NCBI RefSeq assembly: GCF_004792665.1
Contig: NZ_SRZX01000001.1
Coordinates: forward strand, 434,001 to 498,000
DNA: 64,000 bases
Direction: 5' to 3'
Source of the DNA: Marinobacter orientalis
GTDB taxonomy: Bacteria; Pseudomonadota; Gammaproteobacteria; Pseudomonadales; Oleiphilaceae
This document shows, in pieces, positions 53,925 through 63,463 of this stretch. The notes beneath the pieces were generated by a model that did not search any database, had not been told where the DNA came from, and saw only the letters and a list, made by a program, of their open reading frames with translations. Numbering within the stretch: position 1 is the first letter of the stretch; each line of letters opens with the position of its first letter. The position numbers and the translations under genes are program-made.

Positions 53925-55082
53925 ATGGAATGGATAACAACCGACAATGTGGAAAAGGAAACTTGGAGGCGATTATTAGAATTTGCAAACGATGAGTTTT
54001 CAATAGCCAAAATTGAAGAAAGACACGGCCCCATAAACAAAAAAAATGAAAAAAACTATAAAAAACAAGCCACTCAAATAAGACTCTGCCTTCTCCAAGC
54101 AAAGGAATACTTGGATTCTTGCCGCAACTCTTCTCTTATAACTTCGCCTAACCTTTTATATTATTCTTCCGTTTCATTATGCTCCGCAACAATGCTAATT
54201 AATGGAACTGGAAATAAATCATTGGACTACTTACGAGCTCACGGGAAAGCGAAAAATCATGGTTTTTCAAAGGTAGTGGAAGAAAAGAATTTTTCGGAAA
54301 AGACCAATCTTCTTAATCAAGTATTCCTAAAAATTGAAAAAGAGGGATTTTTTAAAGAATGGTATGAAACCATGCCAAAGACTGAAGCTCAGCATACACA
54401 GTTTATACAAAGTGATTTGGATCAAGGAACCCTGACTGGTATCACAAGTCTAGGATCGAGTACTTTTGTCAGTTTCGAAGCTTTTTTAGATCAAGCAGTG
54501 TCTCTTATAGACCTGATTAAACGAATTCCAGACCTATCGGAGGATCTAAGGAGGCTTGGGATAGAGACTCCTAATTCAAGAATGAGTGAAATGATCGTAA
54601 ATAATAACGGCCATTTACAGCGGTCATGGAACATTCATAATTGTTATTCAGAAGCCCACCTAAACGGCATACTGTCCGAATTCGTGGTCCACGAAAATCC
54701 TGAAAAAATTAGCTTCAAAACACAAATTTCCAGCAACAAGAAGAGCGCTATAGTGTCAATCTCCTACAAAAATGACACACCTTTGAAATACAGCTCTCCT
54801 GAGAGCCGCTGGACGACTCAAGGTCGTACTTATTGCTACCCTGGGGGACTAGAGGTCCCAGAAATCGTTGATTGCTTTGGAATCTTATACCTTCTGGGTA
54901 TGATTTGCAGGTATTATCCTGATTTATGGATAACAACTATTGATAGACATGCTATTAGCTCAAAAATAATCGAAAACACTATTGAAACCATGAAACAAAA
55001 ATTTCCCATTCTTGCTCTCGAAATTTTAAGTAAGGACAGAATTGTAATATCACCTCATTTGGCCCCTTGGCAAGCCCGGTAG
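53925..55082 (+). CDS. YaaC-like protein
   Basis: About 385 residues, A/T-rich. The stretch LITSPNLLYYSSVSLCSATM, LINGTGNKSLDYLRAHGKAK and NHGFSKVVE is characteristic of the YaaC-like family; the C-terminal part includes PEIVDCFGILYLLGMICRYY, PDLWITTI and ISPHLAPW, also family-like. YaaC proteins have no established function, but occur in mobile and defence-rich places. ATG 53925 is chosen; AAGAGG lies 12 bases upstream, which is far, so the start is uncertain (GTG 53877 also in frame). Confidence 0.68.
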   Translation: MEWITTDNVEKETWRRLLEFANDEFSIAKIEERHGPINKKNEKNYKKQATQIRLCLLQAKEYLDSCRNSSLITSPNLLYYSSVSLCSATMLINGTGNKSLDYLRAHGKAKNHGFSKVVEEKNFSEKTNLLNQVFLKIEKEGFFKEWYETMPKTEAQHTQFIQSDLDQGTLTGITSLGSSTFVSFEAFLDQAVSLIDLIKRIPDLSEDLRRLGIETPNSRMSEMIVNNNGHLQRSWNIHNCYSEAHLNGILSEFVVHENPEKISFKTQISSNKKSAIVSISYKNDTPLKYSSPESRWTTQGRTYCYPGGLEVPEIVDCFGILYLLGMICRYYPDLWITTIDRHAISSKIIENTIETMKQKFPILALEILSKDRIVISPHLAPWQAR

Positions 55083-55158
55083 CTCTTTATAAGACTCGAA
55101 GTGCGCAATTAAGGCGGCTGACTCATTTACTGAGTTCTTTGTCAGACCCATCTCTGAT

Positions 55159-55176
55159 AGTCACACCACTCCGCAG
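55159..55176. repeat. Short direct repeat, left copy
   Basis: AGTCACACCACTCCGCAG differs at one base from the copy at 57107-57124 (AGTCACACCACTCTGCAG). The pair brackets the RDD membrane module. The right copy lies inside the broken integrase gene. Confidence 0.7.
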
Positions 55177-55211
55177 ATTGCTAGGATATCCGGGGACTTG
55201 CCGAAAGAACT

Positions 55212-56348
55212 TTAACGCAAGTCATTGACTTCATTTATTGACATTGTCTCTAGCTCCGAAAAGGTTCTTTCTGAGGTAACTCCTATCAAAAAAAATGGGG
55301 CGATTCGGTAATTAGCTTCGGGAGAAAACACCATTACGGTGGGATCCGGCTCAGCCTCATATGGATTCAATCCGGCTAGACGCCAAGTATATATTTTTAA
55401 AGAAAAAATACCAAAAAATTGCTCAAAATAAAGAAAGCCAACAAGACTACCCGGGGTGCCAGTTTTCTCGTGTTGTCGCAAAAACAAGTTCCGGCTCAAT
55501 GAGTCCATGAAAAACCCATTAAAAACTCCACTAAAAGAAACCCGAACAACATTCGACGGTATCATGATATCAGGCACGGGTAGTTTTTCACCGTTATTAA
55601 ACCAAAACCCCAGCTTATCTTGGATCTTAGAAATGCTTTTATGCCCCGTAAACCCATGCCAACCATCGTAAAATTCGTAAAAATCGTTTTTACTAGTATC
55701 AAGGTCAGCCACATCGACAGAAAATATAGAAGCACTTTCATGCATGGAAGGTATCGATCGAGAAAAAGAATTCGTGTAGATTAATGAATCGTCATTATCA
55801 ACATAAATAAAAACCGCAATAGAGACCAAGACCACGAAAACAAAGGAATAAAAAGCTGCGCGCCATGAGTAAGGATCAAAAGACTTCTTTCTTTTTGAGA
55901 TAACAGCTGTACTAAACAGAAGGTCAGCAAATACCTGCTTACCTAAAGAAAACAAAAAAACTGAAATATTTAAAATTAAAAAAATTAAGCCCGCCAGATA
56001 GAACTCGAATCGTATCTGTGACTCTCCCCAAAAAAAACGATAGAAAAACGCAAATATTAGTGCCAAAACTGGAATAAAAAGGAAAAGAAAAAAGCACCGA
56101 GCCATAATAACAAATGAGTCCACAGGTTTTAAATCAAAATCCACCAACCTTAAACCAAAGAAATATCTTCCAGCTGTAACGCCTTTGAAGAAAATTTCGA
56201 TAATCGAAAATATAAGAGGAACAAACAAAAAATAAAAAAAGTATGAAGGAATGTTTACATCAAGAGTAATCGCCAAAGAAAAAGTTACAATAGCTGCAAT
56301 TATTGCAACAAAGACCATATCAACCCAAAATGCAAGAACCCTTCTCAT
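55212..56348 (-). CDS. RDD-domain membrane protein
   Basis: 378 residues. The N-terminal RDD domain begins MRRVLAFWVDMVFVAIIAAI (Arg, Asp of the family), followed by FFKGVTAGRYFFGLRLVDFD, and four to six membrane segments, then a soluble part of about 150 residues (VDVADLDTSKNDFYEFYDGW, SFSGVFNGFFMDSLSRN) without a match I know. RDD proteins are membrane proteins of varied or unknown transport role. ATG 56348 overlaps the stop of the gene before it (ATGA), so the two are one unit. A/T-rich. Confidence 0.75.
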   Translation of the reverse strand: MRRVLAFWVDMVFVAIIAAIVTFSLAITLDVNIPSYFFYFLFVPLIFSIIEIFFKGVTAGRYFFGLRLVDFDLKPVDSFVIMARCFFLFLFIPVLALIFAFFYRFFWGESQIRFEFYLAGLIFLILNISVFLFSLGKQVFADLLFSTAVISKRKKSFDPYSWRAAFYSFVFVVLVSIAVFIYVDNDDSLIYTNSFSRSIPSMHESASIFSVDVADLDTSKNDFYEFYDGWHGFTGHKSISKIQDKLGFWFNNGEKLPVPDIMIPSNVVRVSFSGVFNGFFMDSLSRNLFLRQHEKTGTPGSLVGFLYFEQFFGIFSLKIYTWRLAGLNPYEAEPDPTVMVFSPEANYRIAPFFLIGVTSERTFSELETMSINEVNDLR

Positions 56349-56953
56349 TCTTCCAAGGCCTTTTTGTAGTGAGGTAAAACCCTGTAGGAAGTAAGCAAAA
56401 TAAGCAGTGCGAAAATCAGTGGCACCCAAATGTAGCTCCACTCATACGCAAAAACCCAAGGACCAGTAACATACCCCTTGCTTTCAATATATATGTCAGT
56501 AGTCGAGCTATAAAATTTGATAGGAGAGGTAAATACAGGGTCGGAATATTCACCCAATAATTGAATCCTAAAGTTATGACCAGGAGGAATGCTCTTAAGA
56601 CCGTCAAAATATATGCCGTCATCAGATATTTGATATGAAAGACTATCACCGATCTCATTAATCAAACGCTTAGACGAAGTTTTATAAGAGACAGAAGTTA
56701 CGTTAGAAACACCAATAACCGCTAATTCAATATCTGAAATAATGGCTCCAGACTCGTTCTCCACAACAATGTCAAATATCGTTTTTCCTTCTGAGTTTGG
56801 AGAAACATCTGCAAAAAATTCATCAGTAGAGTAACTAATCATTACATCAGGAAAAAAAGGGGCAGAAAGCCAGCCCAAAAAAACAATCAGAGCAAGAATC
56901 AACTCCTTAGCTTTCAGAACAGTCTCTATAACCTTATTCGAGGATTTAAACAT
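56345..56953 (-). CDS. Membrane protein of unknown function, partner of the RDD gene
   Basis: 202 residues. An N-terminal (LILALIVFLGWLSAPFFP) and a C-terminal (WSYIWVPLIFALLILLTSY) membrane segment bracket a beta-rich extracytoplasmic domain of about 120 residues (IFDIVVENESGAIISDIELA). Its end overlaps the start of the RDD gene (ATGA). The start lies 8 bases inside the tail of the broken integrase frame. I do not recognise the family; with the RDD gene it forms a two-gene module. Confidence 0.65.
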   Translation of the reverse strand: MFKSSNKVIETVLKAKELILALIVFLGWLSAPFFPDVMISYSTDEFFADVSPNSEGKTIFDIVVENESGAIISDIELAVIGVSNVTSVSYKTSSKRLINEIGDSLSYQISDDGIYFDGLKSIPPGHNFRIQLLGEYSDPVFTSPIKFYSSTTDIYIESKGYVTGPWVFAYEWSYIWVPLIFALLILLTSYRVLPHYKKALEE

Positions 56954-58049
56954 CAGAAAACGCCACCAATCCTATTATTTTGGATAAAACTCTACCAAAA
57001 GCTAAGGATAATTTCAGAACAAAGTGGGAATTCACCATAATCGCGCCCACTAAGAGGCATAATATCGCAAAACCAAGGATAGGAAGGGCGCCAGAACTCT
57101 CCCTGAAGTCACACCACTCTGCAGGTGTCGCGCTTGCCAGGCATCCTTGCCGGCGGTGAGCTCCGGTCTTCCTGACCAAACAGCTCGGCGTCAATCTGAC
57201 CTCACCAGGTCTTGCCGCCGTAAGAATTTGGAACGCCAATGCTTTAGCTGGAATCGTGTCTCTTGCCAAAAGAAGGTCCCAAAAACGCGGCAAGTTTTTG
57301 TAGCCCACTGTCGGCTGATGCTCCTCTGTGTGAACAGTTTCGGGTTTCGGCAGATGCCGGTCTAGGTTGTTTTTCCAACGAGCCGGATTCCGGTTATTTT
57401 TCAGGATGCCCTCTCCCTCGACAAGATCACAGACGGTTTCAATTACGGCCCTGATCCGTTCAGCTGTCGAGTGGCGTGTAAACCAGATGGGCTCAATGAC
57501 CTGTATGACGTGGCGAGCCTCAAGGTCGGCCATTAAAAGCTTTCCGATGACCGGTCCACAGTATTCAAACAGGTATTGTTCGAGACGACGGCTTTGCTTT
57601 TTTGCCTGAGCACCGGAGAACTCAAAGCACTTCTTTTGATAATATGCCCGAGCTACATCTTCAAATGTTTTTTGTCTGGTTTGCTCTGCAATAAGCGCTG
57701 AACGGGCAGCCCTTCTCGCCGCAATAGGATCGTATCCCTCAAAGCGAATTTTCTCTTTAATTTCTCTAGCTTTATCCCGAGCTTGAGCAAGAGTCACTTC
57801 CGGGAACCCACCAAGGCCCAAATCAATTCGTCGCGCTCCGACCATCGTACGAAGAATCCAAGATCTTGCCCCTGAGATCTGATTCTCTCCAGGTGGGCGG
57901 CAATAAAGATACAACCCGGAAACTCCCCCTACTGCGTGTAATGCCGTACAAGGAGCACCAACCTCGTTTTTACCACCTGGTTTTTTTACGGTGCCATGTC
58001 CAAGTCGTTTGACCTGAAGGGCGCCCATCTCAACTACCACCTTAGGCAT
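56946..58049 (-). pseudogene. P4-type integrase, truncated by insertion
   Basis: The N-terminal part is that of a P4-type (DUF4102) integrase: LRTMVGARRIDLGLGGFPEV, TLAQARDKAREIKEKIR, TFEDVARAYYQKKCFEFSG and the first catalytic arginine in ILTAARPGEVR. ATG 58049 has GGAGG 8 bases upstream. After ARPGEVR the sequence leaves the family; the H-x-x-R, H and Tyr are lost, and the frame runs on into unrelated hydrophobic sequence ending at 56946. It abuts the right end of the island, and was probably the integrase of an older element. Confidence 0.82.
57107..57124. repeat. Short direct repeat, right copy
   Basis: AGTCACACCACTCTGCAG, one base different from the copy at 55159-55176. It lies within the integrase frame and encodes AEWCDF on the minus strand. 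Confidence 0.7.
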
Positions 58050-58221
58050 TTCTGCATCCTCCGACCCTATATACCCCATCATCTGTCCCAACATAAACCG
58101 CGCTATTCAGTGCGATTTCATGAGACAGAAAGATACAGGAATTTGACAGACTAGGAAGATTTAATAATACAGATCAGATAGTTAGATACAGGATAAGACA
58201 GGATGCGAGACGGAATCGGTG

Positions 58222-58237
58222 CCGCCTCCGGGCACCA
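58222..58237. repeat. Right attachment site (attR) of the island
   Basis: CCGCCTCCGGGCACCA equals the 3' end of tRNA-Phe (44849-44864) base for base. From 58095 to 58221, and from 58276 to 58479, no gene is visible. Confidence 0.92.
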
Positions 58238-58254
58238 TTAGAATTCAGTGACTT

Positions 58255-58275
58255 AGCCCGCCTTGTGCGGGCTTT
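58255..58275 (+). terminator. Terminator beyond attR, probable original tRNA-Phe terminator
   Basis: Seven-bp stem AGCCCGC / GCGGGCT with CTTGT loop, followed by TTG and a T-rich run, 17 bases past attR. Its distance suggests it followed the tRNA gene before the island came in. Confidence 0.78.
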
Positions 58276-58479
58276 GTTGTTTTCTGAGTCATCGTTTATC
58301 TTCCCCACCTTTCCTTCCTTTCCATTCAGTCGATGTCAATTACGCCCCGTACTCCTGCGGCGACTTTATTGAACAAAACTTGACCAATCAACCGGCAGAT
58401 CTACACTCATTTTGATGAACGCGCATTCCTTTAACTGGCACGAACTGGAAACAAACAACAATGATGGGAGTAACCTGCA

Positions 58480-59760
58480 ATGCCTAATAAACTACCCAGG
58501 CCTTCGCTTGGAGCATTCGCCGCCTCCGCCCTGATTGCCGGCTTGCCTCTAGCGGCAAACGCCGAAACTCCTGATATTGAACAGAGCACGGTGTTATCCG
58601 GTCTGGAAAGCCCATGGGATATGGCTTTTCTGCCTGATGGCGCCATGTTTTTCACTGAAAAATGCCGCGGTCTGTCGGTGCGACTGCCCAACGGGGACGT
58701 CAATAATCTTCTGGGAATGAGTAACACCGATGGCTACGCCAGTACCGCAGACGATCTGATCTGTGAGGGTCAGGCCGGGATGAACGGTGTCACTATCGAT
58801 CCTGACTTCGCTGACAACCGGACCGTCTATGTCTACTCGGCATCCAGTATCAATAGCCCGCCCACCAACCGGGTCGTCCGGGTGACGGTGAACGAAGATC
58901 TCACCGAAGTCGGAAACCGCACTGATATCGTCAAGAATATTCCTTTCAAAGAGGCGGCCACCGACCACCCGTTCGGTGACCCCGGTGCGCATAACGGCGG
59001 CCGCATCCGTTTCGGTCCGGACGGTTATCTGTATGTACCCACCGGCGACAATCACAACAGCGCCCTGCCCCAATCCGGGAATAAGCTTGGCGGCAAGGTA
59101 TTGCGCATTGACAGAAATGGCGAGGCGGCACCCGGTAATGCGGAAGCAACACCGGAGGGCTTCGATCCGCGGATCTTTACTTACGGGCACCGTAATGTGC
59201 AGGGCATTGCCTTTCATCCGGAAACCTCCCAGCCGATCATAACCGAACATGGCCCCTGGCATACCGATGAGATCAATGCGTTGGTGCCTGGCGGCAACAG
59301 CGGCTGGGACCCACGTCCCAATATGGCCGGTCGTGGCGATTGCCCTGACGACTACTGCGGTTATCAACCCAATCAGAACGAGGCCATGGATCCGGAGAAA
59401 CGGTCACAGTATATGCCAATGACGGATACCGAGACCTATCCTGACGCGATAACACCGATGTGGGATAACAATGGGCTCTCCCAGGGCATCAGCAGTGCCG
59501 CGTTCCTGACCGGCGAAAAATGGGGTGACTGGAATGGTCGTCTGGTTGTCAGTTTCCTGGGGATCGGTTTCGGCGAAACACCCGTTGGTCAACGTATTAA
59601 TGTGATCGACCTTGGAGAGGAAGGCACTTCCGTAGAGGATGTGGCCGAGATGCCGGTGCCCGAAGGCTCGGCCCGCTTCCGCGCACTGGTGCTTGGACCG
59701 GAAGGTGATCTGTTTACCGCTGTGGATGAGGGTCAGATCTACCGGCTCACTCCCAACTAG
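58480..59760 (+). CDS. PQQ-dependent soluble aldose dehydrogenase (YliI-like)
   Basis: 426 residues. A signal peptide (LGAFAASALIAGLPLAANAE) precedes a six-bladed propeller of the glucose/sorbosone dehydrogenase family: SGLESPWDMAFLPDGAMFFT, AGMNGVTIDPDFADNRTVYV, GDPGAHNGGRIRFGPDGYLY, YGHRNVQGIAFHP, TEHGPWHTDEINALVPGGN. The histidines, arginine and glutamate near these places bind pyrroloquinoline quinone and calcium in the family. It oxidises sugars in the periplasm. It is the first core gene after the island. A strong terminator follows. Confidence 0.88.
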   Translation: MPNKLPRPSLGAFAASALIAGLPLAANAETPDIEQSTVLSGLESPWDMAFLPDGAMFFTEKCRGLSVRLPNGDVNNLLGMSNTDGYASTADDLICEGQAGMNGVTIDPDFADNRTVYVYSASSINSPPTNRVVRVTVNEDLTEVGNRTDIVKNIPFKEAATDHPFGDPGAHNGGRIRFGPDGYLYVPTGDNHNSALPQSGNKLGGKVLRIDRNGEAAPGNAEATPEGFDPRIFTYGHRNVQGIAFHPETSQPIITEHGPWHTDEINALVPGGNSGWDPRPNMAGRGDCPDDYCGYQPNQNEAMDPEKRSQYMPMTDTETYPDAITPMWDNNGLSQGISSAAFLTGEKWGDWNGRLVVSFLGIGFGETPVGQRINVIDLGEEGTSVEDVAEMPVPEGSARFRALVLGPEGDLFTAVDEGQIYRLTPN

Positions 59761-59771
59761 GCCTGCCTTGA

Positions 59772-59799
59772 CCGCACTGCCCGAAGGCAGTGCGGTTTT
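59772..59799. terminator. Terminator after the sugar dehydrogenase
   Basis: Ten-bp perfect stem CCGCACTGCC / GGCAGTGCGG with CGAA loop and TTTT, 11 bases after the stop codon. It also lies beyond the 3' end of the arc unit on the minus strand. Confidence 0.93.
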
Positions 59800-59831
59800 A
59801 ATCGGGCAGCCGGCGAAAGATCATCACCGAA

Positions 59832-61493
59832 TCAGCGCGCTCCCGGAGCTGGCCCATCCTCCGGACCAGTCTCTTCATCCTTCCTCTCAGGCTCTATCAA
59901 CCCTGCTTCAGCCAGTTGCGCCGCCCTTTCCCTGTCGTGCTCTTCCAGCAGATGCATCATGCGTCCACGGGTAATCGCCTCGTGAAGTTCTATCTGACGC
60001 TGCTCATTGCGCAACGACCTGAGCAGGGAAACGGCCATGAAGATCATCAGTACCATGAACGGAAACGCCGCCAGAATGGAAATCGTCTGCAGTGCTGCCA
60101 GGCCACCACTGACCAGAAGTACGCCGGCGACCAGCACCTGAACCAGGCCCCAGGTGACTCGCAGCCAGCGTTTGGGTGTGAGCGTACCTTTACTGGTAAA
60201 CATTCCCAGAACAAAGGTTGCGGAGTTGGCAGAGGTGATGACAAACAGGACGATCAGCACCAGCATCAGGGCACTGATGATGGCCGTTCCGGGCAGGAAA
60301 TCCAGGGTCGCGAAGAGAGCGGAACTCATTTCACGGGTGACGGCTTCGCCGAGAGCTGCGCCTTCAAACAATTCGAAATAGAGCGCCGAACCGCCAAAGG
60401 TGGAAAACCAGAAAATGCTCAGCAGCACCGGGGTTCCGATAACTCCGAAGACAAACTCGCGGATGGTTCTGCCGCGGGAGATACGTGCGATAAAGCTGCC
60501 CACGAATGGTGCCCAGGACAAGCCCCAGGCCCAATAGAAAATAGTCCAGCGCTCAACCCAGTCATCGCCGGTGTATGGGGTCATCACCAGGCTCATGCCC
60601 ATCATGTTGGCAAAATAGTCGCCAATGGCATTGGTCATGGCAGCGGTAATGAAGTCAGTGGGGCCGAAGAAGAACACGAATGCCAGCAGGAACGCTGCCA
60701 GTACCATGTTGGCATCACTGACGTAGCGCACACCACTTTCCAGCGGAGCCAGGGCGCAAAGCAGGAACACCACTGCAATCGCCCCCAGGATGATCAGCTG
60801 CTCATTGGCGCCAAAGCTGATGTCGCTCACCGACACCAGCCCGCTATTGATCTGGATCACCCCGAGCCCCAGCGTGGTTGCAACGCCAAATATCGTGGAA
60901 ATGACCGCCAGGGTATTAATGGCGTGACCGAAACCACCGTCTACACGGTGGCCGAGAGAGGTTCGAAACGTCTCGCTGATCAGCCCGGGACGTTGCATGC
61001 GAAACCGCACATAAGCAATAGCCAGCCCTACCACGGCGAAGTTGGCCCACTGATGAAACCCCCAATGGAACAGGGAATAACGCATGGCGAGGCTGGCTGC
61101 GTCAGGGCTCTGGGGCTCGGCACCACCGAACGGAGGCGCCATGAAATGGCTCATGGGTTCCGCCACCGCCCAGAACACAAGGCCTACACCCATGCCGGAG
61201 GAAAAGATCATGCCCAGCCAGGTCGGATAGGGAAACTCCGGTGCCTCCCCGTCAGCGCCGAGGCGGATATGGCCATAGTCACTCATCGCCACGGCAATAC
61301 AGAACACCAGGAAACCGGTGGTGGCAAACAGATAGAGCCAACCGAAATGTACCGTCGTGAATTCCAGTCCGGTATCAGCCCAAACGGCGAGCTGGTCCGG
61401 GATAAGAATCCCTACGGCGACAAAAAGCGTCAGCAGTACGATGGAAATGTAAAATACCCAGCCTGGACGATTATTCATGCTCAGGATATCCAT
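59832..61493 (-). CDS. BCCT-family transporter at the end of the arc operon
   Basis: 553 residues, 12 membrane segments. The family marks are FSSGMGVGLVFWAVAEPMSH and, further on, WTIFYWAWGLSWAPFVGSFI. The sequence GMGVGL is that of sodium-coupled members; the WAWW box is changed to WAWG. Members carry betaine, choline, carnitine or related compounds. It starts 18 bases after arcC, so it is part of the arginine deiminase unit, where ArcD (another family) is normal; arginine/ornithine carriage is inferred. C-terminus is a charged 60-residue tail. Confidence 0.9.
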   Translation of the reverse strand: MDILSMNNRPGWVFYISIVLLTLFVAVGILIPDQLAVWADTGLEFTTVHFGWLYLFATTGFLVFCIAVAMSDYGHIRLGADGEAPEFPYPTWLGMIFSSGMGVGLVFWAVAEPMSHFMAPPFGGAEPQSPDAASLAMRYSLFHWGFHQWANFAVVGLAIAYVRFRMQRPGLISETFRTSLGHRVDGGFGHAINTLAVISTIFGVATTLGLGVIQINSGLVSVSDISFGANEQLIILGAIAVVFLLCALAPLESGVRYVSDANMVLAAFLLAFVFFFGPTDFITAAMTNAIGDYFANMMGMSLVMTPYTGDDWVERWTIFYWAWGLSWAPFVGSFIARISRGRTIREFVFGVIGTPVLLSIFWFSTFGGSALYFELFEGAALGEAVTREMSSALFATLDFLPGTAIISALMLVLIVLFVITSANSATFVLGMFTSKGTLTPKRWLRVTWGLVQVLVAGVLLVSGGLAALQTISILAAFPFMVLMIFMAVSLLRSLRNEQRQIELHEAITRGRMMHLLEEHDRERAAQLAEAGLIEPERKDEETGPEDGPAPGAR

Positions 61494-61511
61494 GGTCCGG
61501 TAAGTTTCTCA

Positions 61512-62414
61512 TCAGACAACACTTGTTCCCGCCCTGCGTTCAAGAATCGCCAGCGCATCCTCCAGCCGGCCAATGCCGCTGACACCACCACTTTCGGCAA
61601 AGTTGCCCGCTGCCGCCATTTTCGGCCCCATGGAGCCAGCCGGGAGGTCCAGATCCCGGGCTTCATCGAGACTAAGCTCACGGATAGGGGTGGCGGTATC
61701 CTTGCCGAAGTCACGATAGATGGCATCCACGTCTGTCAGTAACAGCAGGGCATCAGCACCCAGTTGACGTGCCAGTAACGCACTGGCGGCATCCTTGTCG
61801 ATTACCGCTTCCACGCCGATCATGCTGCCGTCATCCCGGCGCAGAATGGGGATGCCACCGCCTCCGGCGCAGATCACCACAACGTCCTGTTCCAGCAGCA
61901 ACTGGAGCACCCGGACGTCGGGAATTTCCAGGGGCCTGGGTGAGGGCACAACCCGCCGCCACTTGTCGCCATCCCGGGCTATGTGCCAGCCTGCGGCCTC
62001 GGCTTTGGTTTCGGCCTCTTCCTTCTCATACACCGGTCCGACAAATTTTGTCGGTTTTTTGAAGGCGGGGTCGTCCTTGTCCACCAGCACCTGGGTGAGC
62101 AGGGTTGCCACCGGGCGGTCATGTTCCAGGGCATTTTCCAGCTCCTGTTCGATGATATAGCCGATCATGCCCTCTGTTTCGGCACCCAGTACGTCCAGTG
62201 GATAGGCCTCCTCCGGCTTGTAGGCAGCACCCTGCAGTGCCAGCAAACCGACCTGGGGGCCATTGCCATGGGTGATGACCAGCCGGTGGCCGGCCCGGAC
62301 GATTTCAGCCAGTGAGTCTGCGGCAATTTTCACGTTGGCGCGTTGGGCCTCTGCTGTCAGCGGTTCACCGCGTCGCAACAGGGCATTACCTCCAAGGGCG
62401 GCGACTACGAGCAT
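61512..62414 (-). CDS. arcC: Carbamate kinase
   Basis: 300 residues, amino-acid kinase fold. It starts [84 protein letters not shown] and the end [17 protein letters not shown] are all standard. It makes ATP from carbamoyl phosphate, the energy-yielding last step of the arginine deiminase route. It is 29 bases after arcB. Confidence 0.96.
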   Translation of the reverse strand: MLVVAALGGNALLRRGEPLTAEAQRANVKIAADSLAEIVRAGHRLVITHGNGPQVGLLALQGAAYKPEEAYPLDVLGAETEGMIGYIIEQELENALEHDRPVATLLTQVLVDKDDPAFKKPTKFVGPVYEKEEAETKAEAAGWHIARDGDKWRRVVPSPRPLEIPDVRVLQLLLEQDVVVICAGGGGIPILRRDDGSMIGVEAVIDKDAASALLARQLGADALLLLTDVDAIYRDFGKDTATPIRELSLDEARDLDLPAGSMGPKMAAAGNFAESGGVSGIGRLEDALAILERRAGTSVV

Positions 62415-62443
62415 GTCAGATTCCTCCTGTCAGGCTTTTCAGA

Positions 62444-63445
62444 TCAGTTTCCGAGGGTGGCAACAAGCACCGCCTTGATGGTGTGCATCCGGTTCTCCGC
62501 CTGATCAAACACGATGGAAGCGGGGCTCTCGAAAACCTCGTCGGTGACTTCCATGGCCTCAATGCCGAACTCGTCCCGCATCTCCTTGCCCACGGTCGTC
62601 TCGGTATTGTGAAACGCAGGCAGGCAATGCATGAACCTGACCCGTGGATTGCCGGCTTTCTCCATCAGGGTGGCGTTGACCTGGTAGGGCTGCAACAGTT
62701 TGATCCGCTCCGCCCACTTCTCCCGCGGCTCACCCATGGACACCCACACGTCCGTGTAGACAAAATCCACGCCCGCCACCGCGGCGTCAGTATCCTCGGT
62801 GATCATGATCCGCGCGCCGGTTTCACTGGCAATGGCCCGGGCCTCGTTCTGGATAGCCTCGCTCGGCCAGCAGGCTTCGGGGGCACACAGGCGTACATCC
62901 ATCCCCATCTTGGCACCGCCGATCAGCAGGCTGTCGCCCATGTTGTTGGCGGCGTCCCCGATGAACACAAACGCCACATCCCGCAGTGGCTTTTCCACGT
63001 TTTCCTGCATGGTCAGGAAGTCCGCCAGTATCTGCGTGGGATGAAACTCATTGGTCAGCCCGTTGTAAACCGGCACGCCGGCGTATCTGGCCAGCTCCTC
63101 GACGACCGCCTGGCCGAAGCCACGGTACTCGATGGCGTCATAGACCCGGCCCAGCACCCGTGCAGTATCTTTCACCGATTCCTTGTGACCGATATGGGTA
63201 CCCGTAGGCCCCAGATAGGTGACACGGGCACCCTGGTCAAACGCCGCAACCTCAAACCCCACCCGGGTTCGGGTGGAGTTTTTTTCGAAGATCAGTGCTA
63301 TGTCCTTACCCTGTAATTGCGGCACTTCGGTGCCGGCGTATTTGGCGGTTTTGAGGTCGGCTGAAAGCTTCAGCAGAAAACTGATTTCCTTGGGTGTAAA
63401 ATCCCGCAGGGTCAGGAAATGCCGGTTCTTGAGATTGAAAGCCAT
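62444..63445 (-). CDS. arcB: Ornithine carbamoyltransferase, catabolic
   Basis: 333 residues, the size of the catabolic enzyme. The carbamoyl-phosphate site is [55 protein letters not shown], and [10 protein letters not shown] hold the remaining active-site residues including the cysteine. In this operon it runs in the direction citrulline to ornithine and carbamoyl phosphate. The gap from arcA is 18 bases. Confidence 0.96.
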   Translation of the reverse strand: MAFNLKNRHFLTLRDFTPKEISFLLKLSADLKTAKYAGTEVPQLQGKDIALIFEKNSTRTRVGFEVAAFDQGARVTYLGPTGTHIGHKESVKDTARVLGRVYDAIEYRGFGQAVVEELARYAGVPVYNGLTNEFHPTQILADFLTMQENVEKPLRDVAFVFIGDAANNMGDSLLIGGAKMGMDVRLCAPEACWPSEAIQNEARAIASETGARIMITEDTDAAVAGVDFVYTDVWVSMGEPREKWAERIKLLQPYQVNATLMEKAGNPRVRFMHCLPAFHNTETTVGKEMRDEFGIEAMEVTDEVFESPASIVFDQAENRMHTIKAVLVATLGN

Positions 63446-63463
63446 GGTTCTGCTCCTTCCTTG

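Larger units (their letters stand above)
44849..58237. mobile_element. Genomic island integrated in tRNA-Phe
   Basis: A 13.4-kb segment starts at the 3' end of tRNA-Phe and ends at a 16-base direct repeat, CCGCCTCCGGGCACCA (44849-44864 and 58222-58237). It holds an intact tyrosine integrase at the tRNA end, a truncated P4-type integrase at the other end, a serine recombinase, IS21 fragments, and many A/T-rich cargo genes in contrast to the flanking core genes. The tail-side terminator (58255) was probably the original one of the tRNA. Confidence 0.92.

Noticed and set aside
59916-61742. 608-codon plus-strand frame opposite the BCCT gene
   Set aside because: Antisense shadow of BCCT and arcC with biased composition.
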